Source: an uncultured Bacilli bacterium
GTDB lineage: Bacteria > Bacillota_I > Bacilli_A > RF39 > UBA660
Length of the DNA stretch: 27,141 nucleotides
Assembly: GCA_910587775.1 (NCBI GenBank)
Contig: CAJUNF010000020.1
Span: 1 to 27,141 of the forward strand
Direction: 5' to 3'
This document shows positions 1 to 7,332 of this stretch, in pieces. A program made the position numbers and the translations under genes. Below the pieces are notes generated by a model. The model was not told the DNA's origin. It saw only the letters and a list, made by a program, of their open reading frames with translations, and made no database searches. How positions within the stretch are numbered: position 1 is the first letter of the stretch; every line of letters starts with the position of its first letter.

Positions 1-10
1 ATAACAAACA

Positions 11-41
11 AAAAGTAAACAGTTTTTATCTGTCTACTTTT
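11..41 (+). terminator. Hairpin at window start, probable terminator
   Basis: A 12-bp inverted repeat (11-22 with 30-41) has one A/C mismatch and a 7-nt T-rich loop. Its A-rich left arm and T-rich right arm fit an intrinsic terminator, possibly usable in both directions, for a gene lying before the window. No strong promoter for the gene at 77 is visible after it; the best -10 candidate is TATCTT at 41-46, without a recognisable -35. Confidence 0.5.
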
Positions 42-76
42 ATCTTACTAGTTCACTAAAAAGGGGTGTTTTTTTT

Positions 77-799
77 ATGACATATTATTTTGCAAGTAAT
101 TTAGAGCCAGTAGAAATAAATTATTGTGATAAAATTGGAAGAGGTACTGATGGAACGGTATATAAACATAAAAATCTTGCGTTAAAATTATTAGAATTTG
201 ACAATAAAACCAGGGAAGAAAATGGCCGATTGGATTTTGAAAAAGCAAGATATTTTATTGAAGAAGTTAGAACAAAACGAATTTGGTTTCCTATTGATAT
301 ATTATTAGATACAAATGGAATATATAGTGGAATAGTAATGAACTTAATTGATAAAATTCCATTGCAAAATATAAATTTACTACAATATTCAATGGATGAT
401 TTATTTTTATTTATAGAAGAGTTAATAGAAGATTACGAAAAAGAACTAACTCCAAAAAAGATTGCTGCATTTGATATAAATTTAGGAAGTTATTGTTTAA
501 CACCAAATTTTTTGCAAATGTGTGATGTTGACAAGTATCGTATTTTAGCAAATGTTTTTCTTGCACAATCTGAAAATAAAAATAAAATGGTGTATTCTTT
601 AGCAAAAGCAATATATTATTTAAATTTTATTAGTGTGAAAACAACAAAAGAAGAAAGAAAAAAATGGCAAAAATGGATAAAGATGCAAGTAAAAGAAAAA
701 CAATTATTACAAACAATAACAAGTGATAATCTACAAAATCATTTTGATAATGTAAATGAATATATAACATATACCAGAAAGAGAATTTTAGAATCTTAA
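77..799 (+). CDS. Divergent protein-kinase-fold protein, possible pseudokinase
   Basis: This 240-residue protein has a recognisable kinase N-lobe: a glycine-rich loop GRGTDGTVYK at residues 21-30 and a VAIK-like lysine K37 in ALKLL. Further on, the stretch around D133 (FDIN) and the CDVD at 149-152 look like remnants of the catalytic loop and the metal-binding Asp of the DFG region. The usual HxD histidine is replaced by Ala/Phe context and the Asn five residues after D133 is Ser, so activity is doubtful. No membrane segment or sensor domain is present; the last 60 residues are basic and helical. The start is supported by AAGGGGTG at 61-68. It is transcribed alone and closed by a terminator at 803. 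The fold is read from motifs only; the substrate and role are unknown. Confidence 0.65.
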   Translation: MTYYFASNLEPVEINYCDKIGRGTDGTVYKHKNLALKLLEFDNKTREENGRLDFEKARYFIEEVRTKRIWFPIDILLDTNGIYSGIVMNLIDKIPLQNINLLQYSMDDLFLFIEELIEDYEKELTPKKIAAFDINLGSYCLTPNFLQMCDVDKYRILANVFLAQSENKNKMVYSLAKAIYYLNFISVKTTKEERKKWQKWIKMQVKEKQLLQTITSDNLQNHFDNVNEYITYTRKRILES

Positions 800-802
800 A
801 AT

Positions 803-828
803 GAGATTGAAAAATCTCTTTTTCTTTG
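803..828 (+). terminator. Terminator after the kinase-like gene
   Basis: GAGATT (803-808) and AATCTC (813-818) close a GAAA tetraloop, followed by TTTTTCTTT. It starts four bases after the stop codon. The loop and 5' arm double as the -35 box of the next promoter. Confidence 0.85.
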
Positions 829-835
829 TTATAAT
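807..835 (+). promoter_or_regulatory. Sigma-A promoter of the RNase J gene, inside the terminator
   Basis: TTGAAA (807-812), a 17-nt spacer and TATAAT (830-835), with a TGn extension directly before the -10. The -35 box is formed by the terminator's own stem and loop, so the terminator and the promoter share bases. The predicted leader to the ATG at 890 is about 48 nt. Confidence 0.8.
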
Positions 836-889
836 CTAAATCACGAGAAATACTTTAAAATTTATATATTTTTAGAAAAGAGTTGAATT

Positions 890-2524
890 ATGAGTAAAAT
901 TAAAATTTTTAGTTTGGGTGGATTGGATGAATCAGGAAAAAACACCTATTGTATTGAAGTAGATAAAGACTTATTTGTTTTTGATTGTGGATTAAAATAT
1001 GCAACAGGAACATCATTCGGAATTGACTATATATTACCAGATTATGAATATCTAGAAAAAAATAAAAAACGTATTAAAGGTGTTTTTTTAACTCATGGTC
1101 ATTATGAAAATATGGGTGGAGCTGCAGATTTAGTAAAATCAATACCTGAAGTAAAACTTTATGCAACAAAATTTACAAAATATGTTTTATTAGAAAGTGG
1201 AGTGCCTGAAAAAAACATTATAGAAATTACTCCACATAAGAAAATAAGTTTCGGTCGTACAAGTATTTTTCCAATTAGTGTAAATCATAGTTGTCCAGAT
1301 TCTGTGATGTATATTGTAAATACAAAAGACGGTGCAATTTGCTACACTGGAGACTTTATCATAGATCCCAAAATGGATGGAAGCTATGGTATGGATTTAG
1401 GAAAAATAGCTTATATTGGAAAATTAGGAGTACTTTGTTTGTTATCTGAATCTACTTTTTCAGAACATATTGGACATACTTCACCAAGTCATCGTTTAGA
1501 AGGATTTTTTAAAGATGTAATAAACAAACAAGAGGGACGAATCATGTTTACTGTTTTGCCAACTCATCTTTATACAATTCAAGATATTTTTACCTCTGCA
1601 GAAAATTCTCATCGTAAAATTATTGTAATGGGAAAAAAGCTACAAAATGTAATTAACTTTGGTAGAAAAGAAGGATATCTAAATTGTCAAGAAGACCTTT
1701 TAGGAGATTTATCAAATATTAAAGATAATAATTCAATTTTATTAATTTGTGATGACAAAGAAAACCCATATGCATCTATTAGCAAAATTATCAATGGCTA
1801 TGACAAATATATTAATTTAAAACAAGGAGATGCTATCTGTTTTGCTGAACCAAGATACGATTCTAATGAAAAATTATTAGTAAAATTAGAAAATGATTTG
1901 GCCATGGCTGGATGCAAAATAGTAAATCTTCCAAAAGATAAAAATATATTACATCATCCATCTAGTGAAGATTTAATGTTAATGATTCGTTTACTAAATC
2001 CAAAATATTATATGCCTGTAAAGGGTGAATATCGTTATATGGTAGGAAATGCTAATTTAGCTAGTAGTTTGGGAATTCCATCAGCAAATATTTTATTAAA
2101 ACAAAATGGTGATATAGTAGAAATTGAAAACGGTGAATTACAAGATACATTTAAAAATATTAAAGTAAACGATTGTTTAATTGATGGAAAAAGTAGTGAT
2201 GATGTTGGTGGTTTAGTAGTAAAAGATCGTGAAATGTTAAGTGAAAATGGTATTGTACTAATTAGTGCGACTATTAGTAAAAAAGACAAAGTATTATTAG
2301 TAGGACCAGAAGTTACTACAAGAGGATTTGTTTATGTAAAAGACTCTAAAGAGATCATAAGTGAAATAAAAAAGATATCAGAAGAAGTTATTACCAGAAA
2401 TATTACAGATACTTATATTGAATATAATAAAATAAAAACAGAAATTCGTACCGAATTAAGTAAATTCTTGTATAGTGAGACAGAATGTAAACCAATGATT
2501 ATTGCTGTTGTTCAAGAAATTTAA
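890..2524 (+). CDS. rnj: RNase J family protein with degenerate active site (J2-like)
   Basis: The 544 residues run through the whole RNase J architecture: a beta-lactamase domain, a beta-CASP insert and a C-terminal domain. The opening SLGGLDESGKN and the late PVKGEYRYM are typical of the family. RNase J is the 5'-3' exonuclease/endonuclease of Bacillota mRNA decay and usually acts with a J2 partner. The metal-binding motif HxHxDH reads H69-G-H71-Y-E73-N74, so Asp and His are lost. The ligand His of PVHGE is K378. The HASGH substrate motif is shortened to HHPSSED at 355-361. H133 and D155 (GDF) remain. I infer a poorly active or inactive subunit that would pair with an active RNase J encoded elsewhere. 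It has its own promoter at 807 and a weak ribosome binding site. Confidence 0.85.
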   Translation: MSKIKIFSLGGLDESGKNTYCIEVDKDLFVFDCGLKYATGTSFGIDYILPDYEYLEKNKKRIKGVFLTHGHYENMGGAADLVKSIPEVKLYATKFTKYVLLESGVPEKNIIEITPHKKISFGRTSIFPISVNHSCPDSVMYIVNTKDGAICYTGDFIIDPKMDGSYGMDLGKIAYIGKLGVLCLLSESTFSEHIGHTSPSHRLEGFFKDVINKQEGRIMFTVLPTHLYTIQDIFTSAENSHRKIIVMGKKLQNVINFGRKEGYLNCQEDLLGDLSNIKDNNSILLICDDKENPYASISKIINGYDKYINLKQGDAICFAEPRYDSNEKLLVKLENDLAMAGCKIVNLPKDKNILHHPSSEDLMLMIRLLNPKYYMPVKGEYRYMVGNANLASSLGIPSANILLKQNGDIVEIENGELQDTFKNIKVNDCLIDGKSSDDVGGLVVKDREMLSENGIVLISATISKKDKVLLVGPEVTTRGFVYVKDSKEIISEIKKISEEVITRNITDTYIEYNKIKTEIRTELSKFLYSETECKPMIIAVVQEI

Positions 2525-2525
2525 G

Positions 2526-2552
2526 AGAAATTTGTATAAATTTTCTTTTTTT
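2526..2552 (+). terminator. Terminator after the RNase J gene
   Basis: AGAAATTT pairs with AAATTTTCT (one bulge) around a GTAT loop and is followed by a run of seven T. It begins two bases after the stop. A weak promoter for the next gene may overlap it: TTGTAT at 2532-2537, 18 nt, TATCTT at 2556-2561. Confidence 0.65.
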
Positions 2553-2577
2553 GTTTATCTTAAAAATAGGTGATAAT

Positions 2578-3027
2578 ATGAAAGAAAATGAAATGAAAGA
2601 GAATTTAGAAACAAAATACTTAAATAAATTATATCAAGGTGCAGAAATGGGTGTTGTAGGAATCAATTCAGTATTAGATAAAGTACATAAAGAAGAATTT
2701 CGAAAAATTTTAGAGACACAAAAAGAAGAATACGATACTTTAAGTAAGAAAGTAGTAGAAATCTTAAAAAAATACGGATGTGAAGAAAAAAAACTTGGAA
2801 TGATGGCCAAAAAAAGTAGTGAAATGATGAGTGAGATGAAAACAAAAATAGATGATTCCGATAGTCAGATTGCTAAAATGATGATGGAAGGAAGTAATAA
2901 AGGAATTATAGAAGTAACAAAAATAAAAAACGAATATCAAGGAAATGATGAGGAAATTAAGGATTTGATAAATCAATTCTTGGATACAGAACAACACAAT
3001 TTAGATGAAATAAAGAAATATTTATAA
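2578..3027 (+). CDS. Small all-helical ferritin-like protein, function unknown
   Basis: 149 residues, soluble, charged and Met-rich (several MM pairs between residues 80 and 110), with no signal or membrane segment. The pattern of long amphipathic helices with paired Glu/His positions (near the start, in the middle, and TEQHN close to the end) resembles ferritin-like bundles of about 150 residues found in Clostridia and Bacilli and usually left as hypothetical. I cannot assign a reaction. I chose the ATG at 2578 because AGGTGA sits five bases before it. The in-frame TTG at 2551 has no ribosome binding site and lies in the terminator/promoter zone. It is a single-gene unit ended by the hairpin at 3026. 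Confidence 0.7.
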   Translation: MKENEMKENLETKYLNKLYQGAEMGVVGINSVLDKVHKEEFRKILETQKEEYDTLSKKVVEILKKYGCEEKKLGMMAKKSSEMMSEMKTKIDDSDSQIAKMMMEGSNKGIIEVTKIKNEYQGNDEEIKDLINQFLDTEQHNLDEIKKYL

Positions 3028-3058
3028 GATACTTGCATAAGATATAGTGTCTTTTTTT
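3026..3058 (+). terminator. Terminator after the ferritin-like gene
   Basis: AAGATACT (3026-3033) pairs with AGTGTCTT (3046-3053), including one G-U pair, around a 12-nt loop and is followed by a T run. It overlaps the last bases of the stop codon. Confidence 0.75.
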
Positions 3059-3086
3059 GTTAATCTTAATAAAAATTTGTTATAAT
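3057..3086 (+). promoter_or_regulatory. Extended -10 promoter of the pgsA-HD fusion gene
   Basis: TATAAT at 3081-3086 is preceded by TGT (TGn extension). The best -35 is TTGTTA at 3057-3062 with an 18-nt spacer, at the end of the preceding terminator's T run. The leader to the ATG at 3107 is short. Confidence 0.7.
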
Positions 3087-3106
3087 AAAAATACATGGAG
3101 GTCATT

Positions 3107-4192
3107 ATGAATAAATTAAAAAAATACATTCCAAATATTTTAACTGTTTCAAGAATTATTCTAACACCTCTTATAGTATTCCTTGGATTAACAAATCATA
3201 TTAATATTTTAATTGGAATAGCTATTATTGTTGCATTAACAGATTATTTTGACGGCTTGTTTGCTAGAAAATGGCATGTAAGTAGTGAACTTGGAGCTAA
3301 GTTAGATGCAATATCCGATAAAGTACTAGCTATTGGTTTATTAATTATTTTAATATATAAAAATCATGCTTTTTTCTATGTCTTAATATTAGAGTGCCTG
3401 ATAGCATTTTTAAATTTATATTTCTATTTTCGAAGAGGAGTTGTAAATTCTTTACTAATTGGGAAATTTAAAACATGGGTTATTTTTTCTACAATTGTAA
3501 TTGGTTTATTTGATTTAATCTTTACTCATTGGAATATTCCAATTAATTATTTTGTATACTTTACGGTGTTTATGCAAATTTGTAGCTTGCTGTCCTATAT
3601 ATTTAGTTATATCGATTCAAAAACGAAAAAAAAAAGACTAATTGATGACTATATTGAATTTTTTGATATTGTAAAACCAATATTAGAACATCCAGAATTT
3701 AAAAAGAGAAAAGAATATATTCACCATATAGGAGAATCTGTATATGAACATACTTTAAGAGTATCTTTTGATTCTTATAAAATCGCTAAAAAATTACATT
3801 GGGATTATAAATCAGCGGCAATTGGAGGAATATTACATGATTTCTACGATAATCCTTGGCAAGGATCAAAAGAAAAAAGGCCATTTTTAAAAAAACATGG
3901 TTTTGTTCATGCTGAAGAAGCAAGAATAAATGCTTGGAAATATTTTCCTGAAAATATGAATTTTAAAATTGAAGATATTATTAGAAGACACATGTTTCCT
4001 TTAAATAAAAGACCTCCAAAATATAAAGAAAGTTGGCTTATATCGTTTGTTGATAAAGCTGATTCAATGGATTTCATCATGCATCCAAAAGCTTTACTAA
4101 AAATATTTTTTCATAAAGAAATTCAAAAAGAGAAGAAATTAAATAAACACAATTTTATTAAAAATTTAAAAAAGAAACTACATCATAAGTAG
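3107..4192 (+). CDS. pgsA: Fusion: CDP-alcohol phosphatidyltransferase (PgsA-like) + HD hydrolase
   Basis: 361 residues in two parts. Residues 1-170 form a membrane enzyme with hydrophobic segments and the full CDP-alcohol phosphatidyltransferase signature D46-x2-D49-G50-x2-A53-R54-x8-G63-x3-D67-x3-D71. Such enzymes, PgsA above all, make phosphatidylglycerophosphate from CDP-diacylglycerol. Residues about 180-345 are a soluble HD-type metal hydrolase: H215, H244-D245, H264/H268, H295 and D316. Fusion of the two is unusual to me. The junction codons 174-177 are an uninterrupted run of ten A (3626-3635). A one-base slip either way reaches a stop at once, leaving a PgsA-sized protein of 177 or 179 residues. 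I chose the ATG at 3107, with GGAGG five bases before it; the ATG at 3095 overlaps that binding site. The HD substrate is unknown. Confidence 0.85.
   Translation: MNKLKKYIPNILTVSRIILTPLIVFLGLTNHINILIGIAIIVALTDYFDGLFARKWHVSSELGAKLDAISDKVLAIGLLIILIYKNHAFFYVLILECLIAFLNLYFYFRRGVVNSLLIGKFKTWVIFSTIVIGLFDLIFTHWNIPINYFVYFTVFMQICSLLSYIFSYIDSKTKKKRLIDDYIEFFDIVKPILEHPEFKKRKEYIHHIGESVYEHTLRVSFDSYKIAKKLHWDYKSAAIGGILHDFYDNPWQGSKEKRPFLKKHGFVHAEEARINAWKYFPENMNFKIEDIIRRHMFPLNKRPPKYKESWLISFVDKADSMDFIMHPKALLKIFFHKEIQKEKKLNKHNFIKNLKKKLHHK
3626..3635 (+). other. A10 homopolymer at the domain junction
   Basis: Ten consecutive A lie in codons 174-177 of the fusion gene. With nine A the frame reads KKKD then TAA; with eleven it reads KKKKTN then TGA. 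It is therefore a potential transcriptional slippage site, or a sequencing-error risk. Confidence 0.9.
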
Positions 4193-4199
4193 TTTTTTT
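4175..4199 (+). terminator. Terminator overlapping the pgsA-HD stop codon
   Basis: AAACTAC (4175-4181) and GTAGTTT (4189-4195) form a 7-bp stem with a 7-nt loop and a following T run. The TAG stop lies in the right arm. Confidence 0.8.
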
Positions 4200-4225
4200 C
4201 ATGCGTCAAAAAAGGGTAAAAGGCT

Positions 4226-4254
4226 TTGCAAAAAAGATTAGCATAAGATATAAT
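4226..4254 (+). promoter_or_regulatory. Sigma-A promoter of ftsK
   Basis: TTGCAA (4226-4231), a 17-nt spacer and TATAAT (4249-4254). Only 17 bases separate the -10 from the ATG at 4272, so the leader is very short. Confidence 0.75.
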
Positions 4255-4271
4255 GTGTATGGTGGTAAGGT

Positions 4272-6563
4272 ATGGCAAAAAAGAAAAAATCTAAAGATGC
4301 AGAAGCAAATAAATTTGCATATTCTGTAGAACTTACTGGTTTAATTTTAATATTAATAGGCTTAATTGGTTTTGGTTTTGGTCCAGTTGGAACATTAATC
4401 AAAAAATTTGCTATGTTTTTACTTGGAGAATGGTGGCCAGCCATTTTAATTTTGGTATTATTTTTAGGATTTTATATGTTAATTAAGCGAAAACTTCCAA
4501 ATTTCTTTAGTGCCAAATTAATTGGAATTTATATTTTTATAATCGTTATTTTAGTGATGAGTCATTTTACTTTTATAAAAGAATGTGAAAGTGCATCTGA
4601 TATTTTTCAAGCAACAATTGATAATTACATGCTTCGTGTAGCATCAATTGGTAATACAAACGCTCTAGCAACTTCTGGGCAAACTTCTATTGTAATAGGT
4701 GGAGGTATCATTGGTGCTGTCTTTTCTTTTGGATCGGCTTCACTTTTTGGGGCAACTGGAACCTATATTGTACTTGCATTTATGTCTATTTTTGGCCTAA
4801 TTTTATTATTTAATATTAATTTAGGAAATATGCTAAATGGTGTCTTAGGTTCTATGAAAGAATTAAAACCAGAGAAAAAAGAAAAATTACCAAAAGAGAT
4901 ACACGCTCAAGTTTACGATTATGAAGAAGATCAAGAATTTGAAACTCCACAAGTAGATGATCGAATTGTTGTTTCAAGTGTAGAAGAATTAAGAAGCTAT
5001 GACAAAGAACAACCTAAAATGGAAACAACATCAAGAATTATAGAAGATCATGTAATGCCAAATACAGTAGCATCCGATGATGGGGAAGGAAATATTAGTT
5101 TTGTTAATGCAGACTATCACTTACCAAGTATGAATCTTTTAGATAATCCAGAAAAACCTAAAAAAACAAACTCAAACCAATTTATTATCAGTAATAAACA
5201 AAATTTAGAAAGAGTTTTAAAAGATTTTCAAATTGCAGGAAGAGTTGTAGATGTACACATGGGGCCAAGTGTTACTCAGTACGAAGTAGTAGTCCCCTCA
5301 GGTACAAAAGTTAGTAGAATTGTTAGTATTAATAAAGAAATTGCATTAGCATTAGCAGCAAAAGATGTACGTATTCAAGCACCAATACCTGGAAAAAGTA
5401 CCATTGGTATTGAAATTCCAAATCCAGTTATAAGTGCTGTAAAAATTAAAGAGATTTTAGGAAACATTCCAAAATCGCAAGAAAATGCTAAAATGTTAGT
5501 AGCGCTTGGTAAAGATATTATGGGTAGACCTCAAACAGCCGATTTATCTAAAATGCCACATCTTTTAGTAGCAGGTTCTACAGGTAGTGGTAAATCAGTT
5601 TGTGTAAATAGTATGCTTGCTTCTCTTTTAATGCTTTATCGACCTGATCAAGTAAAAATTATGTTAGTAGATCCTAAAAAAGTAGAATTATCTAACTATA
5701 ATGGAGTTCCTCACTTAATGTGTCCAGTTGTGACAGATCCTAAAAAAGCATCTTTAGCATTACAAAAAATTGTAGTAGAAATGGAAAAAAGATATGACAC
5801 TTTTGCAGAAAAAGGTGTAAAAAATATAGGAAGCTATAATGAATGGGTAGAAGAACAAAATAGAGCAAATCCAAGTACGCCAATTCCCAAAATGTTTTAC
5901 ATCTTAGTTGTAATAGATGAACTTGCTGATTTAATGCTTGTTGCAAGTAAAGAAGTAGAAGATTCCATCATGCGTATTACCCAAATGGCACGTGCTGCAG
6001 GAATTCATTTAATTGTTGCAACTCAAAGACCATCAACAGATGTAATCACTGGAGTTGTAAAAGCAAATATACCATCACGTATCTCATTTGCGGTATCAAG
6101 TCAAATTGACTCAAGAACGATTTTAGATTCTCCAGGAGCAGAAAAATTACTTGGAAAAGGTGATATGTTATATTTACCAATGGGAGAAAATACGCCAATT
6201 CGTATTCAAGGATGTTTTATTTCAGATGATGAAATTAGAAGAGTAATCGAATATGTATGTAAAGAGCAACAAGCAAAATATGATGAATCTTTAACAACAA
6301 ATTTAAATAGTTCTCATTTGGCGGGGTCAGATAGCGAGCCAGAGGAATATGATGACCCACTATATAATGAAGTAGTAGAATTTGCAGCTAAAACAGGAAA
6401 AATTAGCGCCTCTTTATTACAAAGAAGATTTAGACTTGGTTATAACCGTGCCGCAAGAATTGTCGATCTTTTAGAGGAAAGAGGAATTATCGGTCCACAA
6501 AATGGATCAAAGCCAAGAGAAGTATTAATTAAATTAGAAAATAAAAATGGTGAAGAAGCATAG
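4272..6563 (+). CDS. ftsK: FtsK/SpoIIIE-family DNA translocase
   Basis: 763 residues. The N-terminal part has four or five membrane segments (about 20-40, 45-71, 82-101, 138-160, 163-182), then a short acidic linker to about 300. The motor follows: Walker A GSTGSGKS at 435-442 and a Walker B region VVIDELADL. The extreme C-terminus is a winged-helix gamma domain (QRRFRLGYNRAARIVDLLE), which in this family reads polar DNA motifs. The protein anchors at the division septum and pumps chromosomal DNA into daughter cells, or into the forespore when acting as SpoIIIE. Length and membrane anchor fit FtsK/SpoIIIE rather than soluble SftA. It is a single-gene unit with its own promoter, and GGTGGT at 4261 is the probable ribosome binding site. 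Which of FtsK or SpoIIIE it serves cannot be decided here. Confidence 0.95.
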   Translation: MAKKKKSKDAEANKFAYSVELTGLILILIGLIGFGFGPVGTLIKKFAMFLLGEWWPAILILVLFLGFYMLIKRKLPNFFSAKLIGIYIFIIVILVMSHFTFIKECESASDIFQATIDNYMLRVASIGNTNALATSGQTSIVIGGGIIGAVFSFGSASLFGATGTYIVLAFMSIFGLILLFNINLGNMLNGVLGSMKELKPEKKEKLPKEIHAQVYDYEEDQEFETPQVDDRIVVSSVEELRSYDKEQPKMETTSRIIEDHVMPNTVASDDGEGNISFVNADYHLPSMNLLDNPEKPKKTNSNQFIISNKQNLERVLKDFQIAGRVVDVHMGPSVTQYEVVVPSGTKVSRIVSINKEIALALAAKDVRIQAPIPGKSTIGIEIPNPVISAVKIKEILGNIPKSQENAKMLVALGKDIMGRPQTADLSKMPHLLVAGSTGSGKSVCVNSMLASLLMLYRPDQVKIMLVDPKKVELSNYNGVPHLMCPVVTDPKKASLALQKIVVEMEKRYDTFAEKGVKNIGSYNEWVEEQNRANPSTPIPKMFYILVVIDELADLMLVASKEVEDSIMRITQMARAAGIHLIVATQRPSTDVITGVVKANIPSRISFAVSSQIDSRTILDSPGAEKLLGKGDMLYLPMGENTPIRIQGCFISDDEIRRVIEYVCKEQQAKYDESLTTNLNSSHLAGSDSEPEEYDDPLYNEVVEFAAKTGKISASLLQRRFRLGYNRAARIVDLLEERGIIGPQNGSKPREVLIKLENKNGEEA

Positions 6564-6587
6564 AAAAAAGCTTCTTTTTCTTTTTTT
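6553..6587 (+). terminator. Terminator at the ftsK end
   Basis: AAGAAGC (6553-6559) pairs with GCTTCTT (6570-6576) around a loop containing the TAG stop, followed by TTTC and a run of seven T. Confidence 0.8.
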
Positions 6588-6627
6588 GTTTAAAATGTAA
6601 AATTATGAAAAGTATTGCAAGATTAAA

Positions 6628-6656
6628 TTGACTTCACATTTTTTTTTTGATAAAAT
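6628..6656 (+). promoter_or_regulatory. Sigma-A promoter of ybxB
   Basis: TTGACT (6628-6633), a 17-nt spacer and TAAAAT (6651-6656) with a TGA extension at 6648-6650. The TTG that begins the longest reading frame lies in this -35 box, so translation must start further down, at 6697. Confidence 0.8.
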
Positions 6657-6696
6657 TTTGATATTAAATATTCTTTCTGGATTGAATGGTGATTTT

Positions 6697-7290
6697 TTGG
6701 AACATTACTTTACAAATAATGAAAATTTAAAAAGTGAAATAAGAAATATTACTTACTCATTTAATAACCATGAGTTTCTTTTTGTAAGTGATAATGGAGT
6801 ATTTTCAAAAGATAAATTAGATTTTGGAAGCAGGCTTTTAATTGAAACATTTTTAAAACATGAAAAAAGAAGAAATTTAGAGATTCTTGATGTTGGATGT
6901 GGATACGGTTTTATCGGGATAGTAGTTGGTTATTTTTTAGATAGTTATGTAACAATGTGTGATGTAAACAAAAGAGCATTACATTTAACAAATCGAAATA
7001 TAGAAAAAAATAAAATTCGAGGAGAAACTATTGAATCAAATGTTTATGATTCTATTACAAAAAAATATGATGTAATACTTACTAATCCACCAATTAGAGC
7101 GGGAAAAAGTGTTGTAGTAAAAATATTAACAGAAGCAAAAAATCACTTAAAAGAAAATGGAAAGCTTTGGTTTGTAATAAGAAAAGATCAAGGAGCAAAA
7201 AGTATAGTGTCTTTGCTAAGTGAGATAGCACAGTGTGAAATTATAGAAAAAAGCAAAGGTTTTTATATTATAAGGGCAGAATTTAGTTGA
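6697..7290 (+). CDS. ybxB: Class I SAM methyltransferase, YbxB/RsmC-like
   Basis: The 197 residues form an RsmC-type Rossmann methyltransferase. The SAM-binding motif LDVGCGYG is at 64-71, an acidic residue ends the second strand (CDVN), and the catalytic NPPI at 130-133 is typical of N-methylation of guanine in 16S rRNA. The N-terminal SDNGVFSKDKLDFGSRLL is characteristic of YbxB, which sits just before rpoB in Bacillus subtilis as it does here. I chose the TTG at 6697, with GGTGAT at 6688-6693 before it. The in-frame TTG at 6628 is part of the promoter and would add 23 residues unlike the family. The ribosomal rplJ-rplL genes that precede ybxB in Bacillus are absent; ftsK stands there instead. 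The exact rRNA target is inferred. Confidence 0.87.
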   Translation: MEHYFTNNENLKSEIRNITYSFNNHEFLFVSDNGVFSKDKLDFGSRLLIETFLKHEKRRNLEILDVGCGYGFIGIVVGYFLDSYVTMCDVNKRALHLTNRNIEKNKIRGETIESNVYDSITKKYDVILTNPPIRAGKSVVVKILTEAKNHLKENGKLWFVIRKDQGAKSIVSLLSEIAQCEIIEKSKGFYIIRAEFS

Positions 7291-7315
7291 CATTGACAAT
7301 TCCTACTGCTAAAAT
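7287..7315 (+). promoter_or_regulatory. Strong promoter of rpoB-rpoC
   Basis: TTGACA (7287-7292), a 17-nt spacer and TAAAAT (7310-7315) with a TGC extension at 7307-7309. The -35 overlaps the ybxB stop codon, and a second TTGACA follows directly at 7293-7298. It is the closest match to consensus in the window and leaves a leader of about 65 nt. Confidence 0.85.
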
Positions 7316-7332
7316 TAGAAATTGGTGACGTG

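Noticed and set aside
2551..2577. Upstream TTG start for the ferritin-like gene
   Set aside because: No ribosome binding site; it lies in the terminator T run. AGGTGA points to ATG 2578.
3095..3106. ATG 3095 as start of the pgsA-HD gene
   Set aside because: It overlaps the GGAGG that serves ATG 3107.
6628..6696. Longer N-terminus of ybxB starting at TTG 6628
   Set aside because: The TTG is part of the -35 box TTGACT; the extra 23 residues do not resemble the family, and a ribosome binding site precedes TTG 6697.
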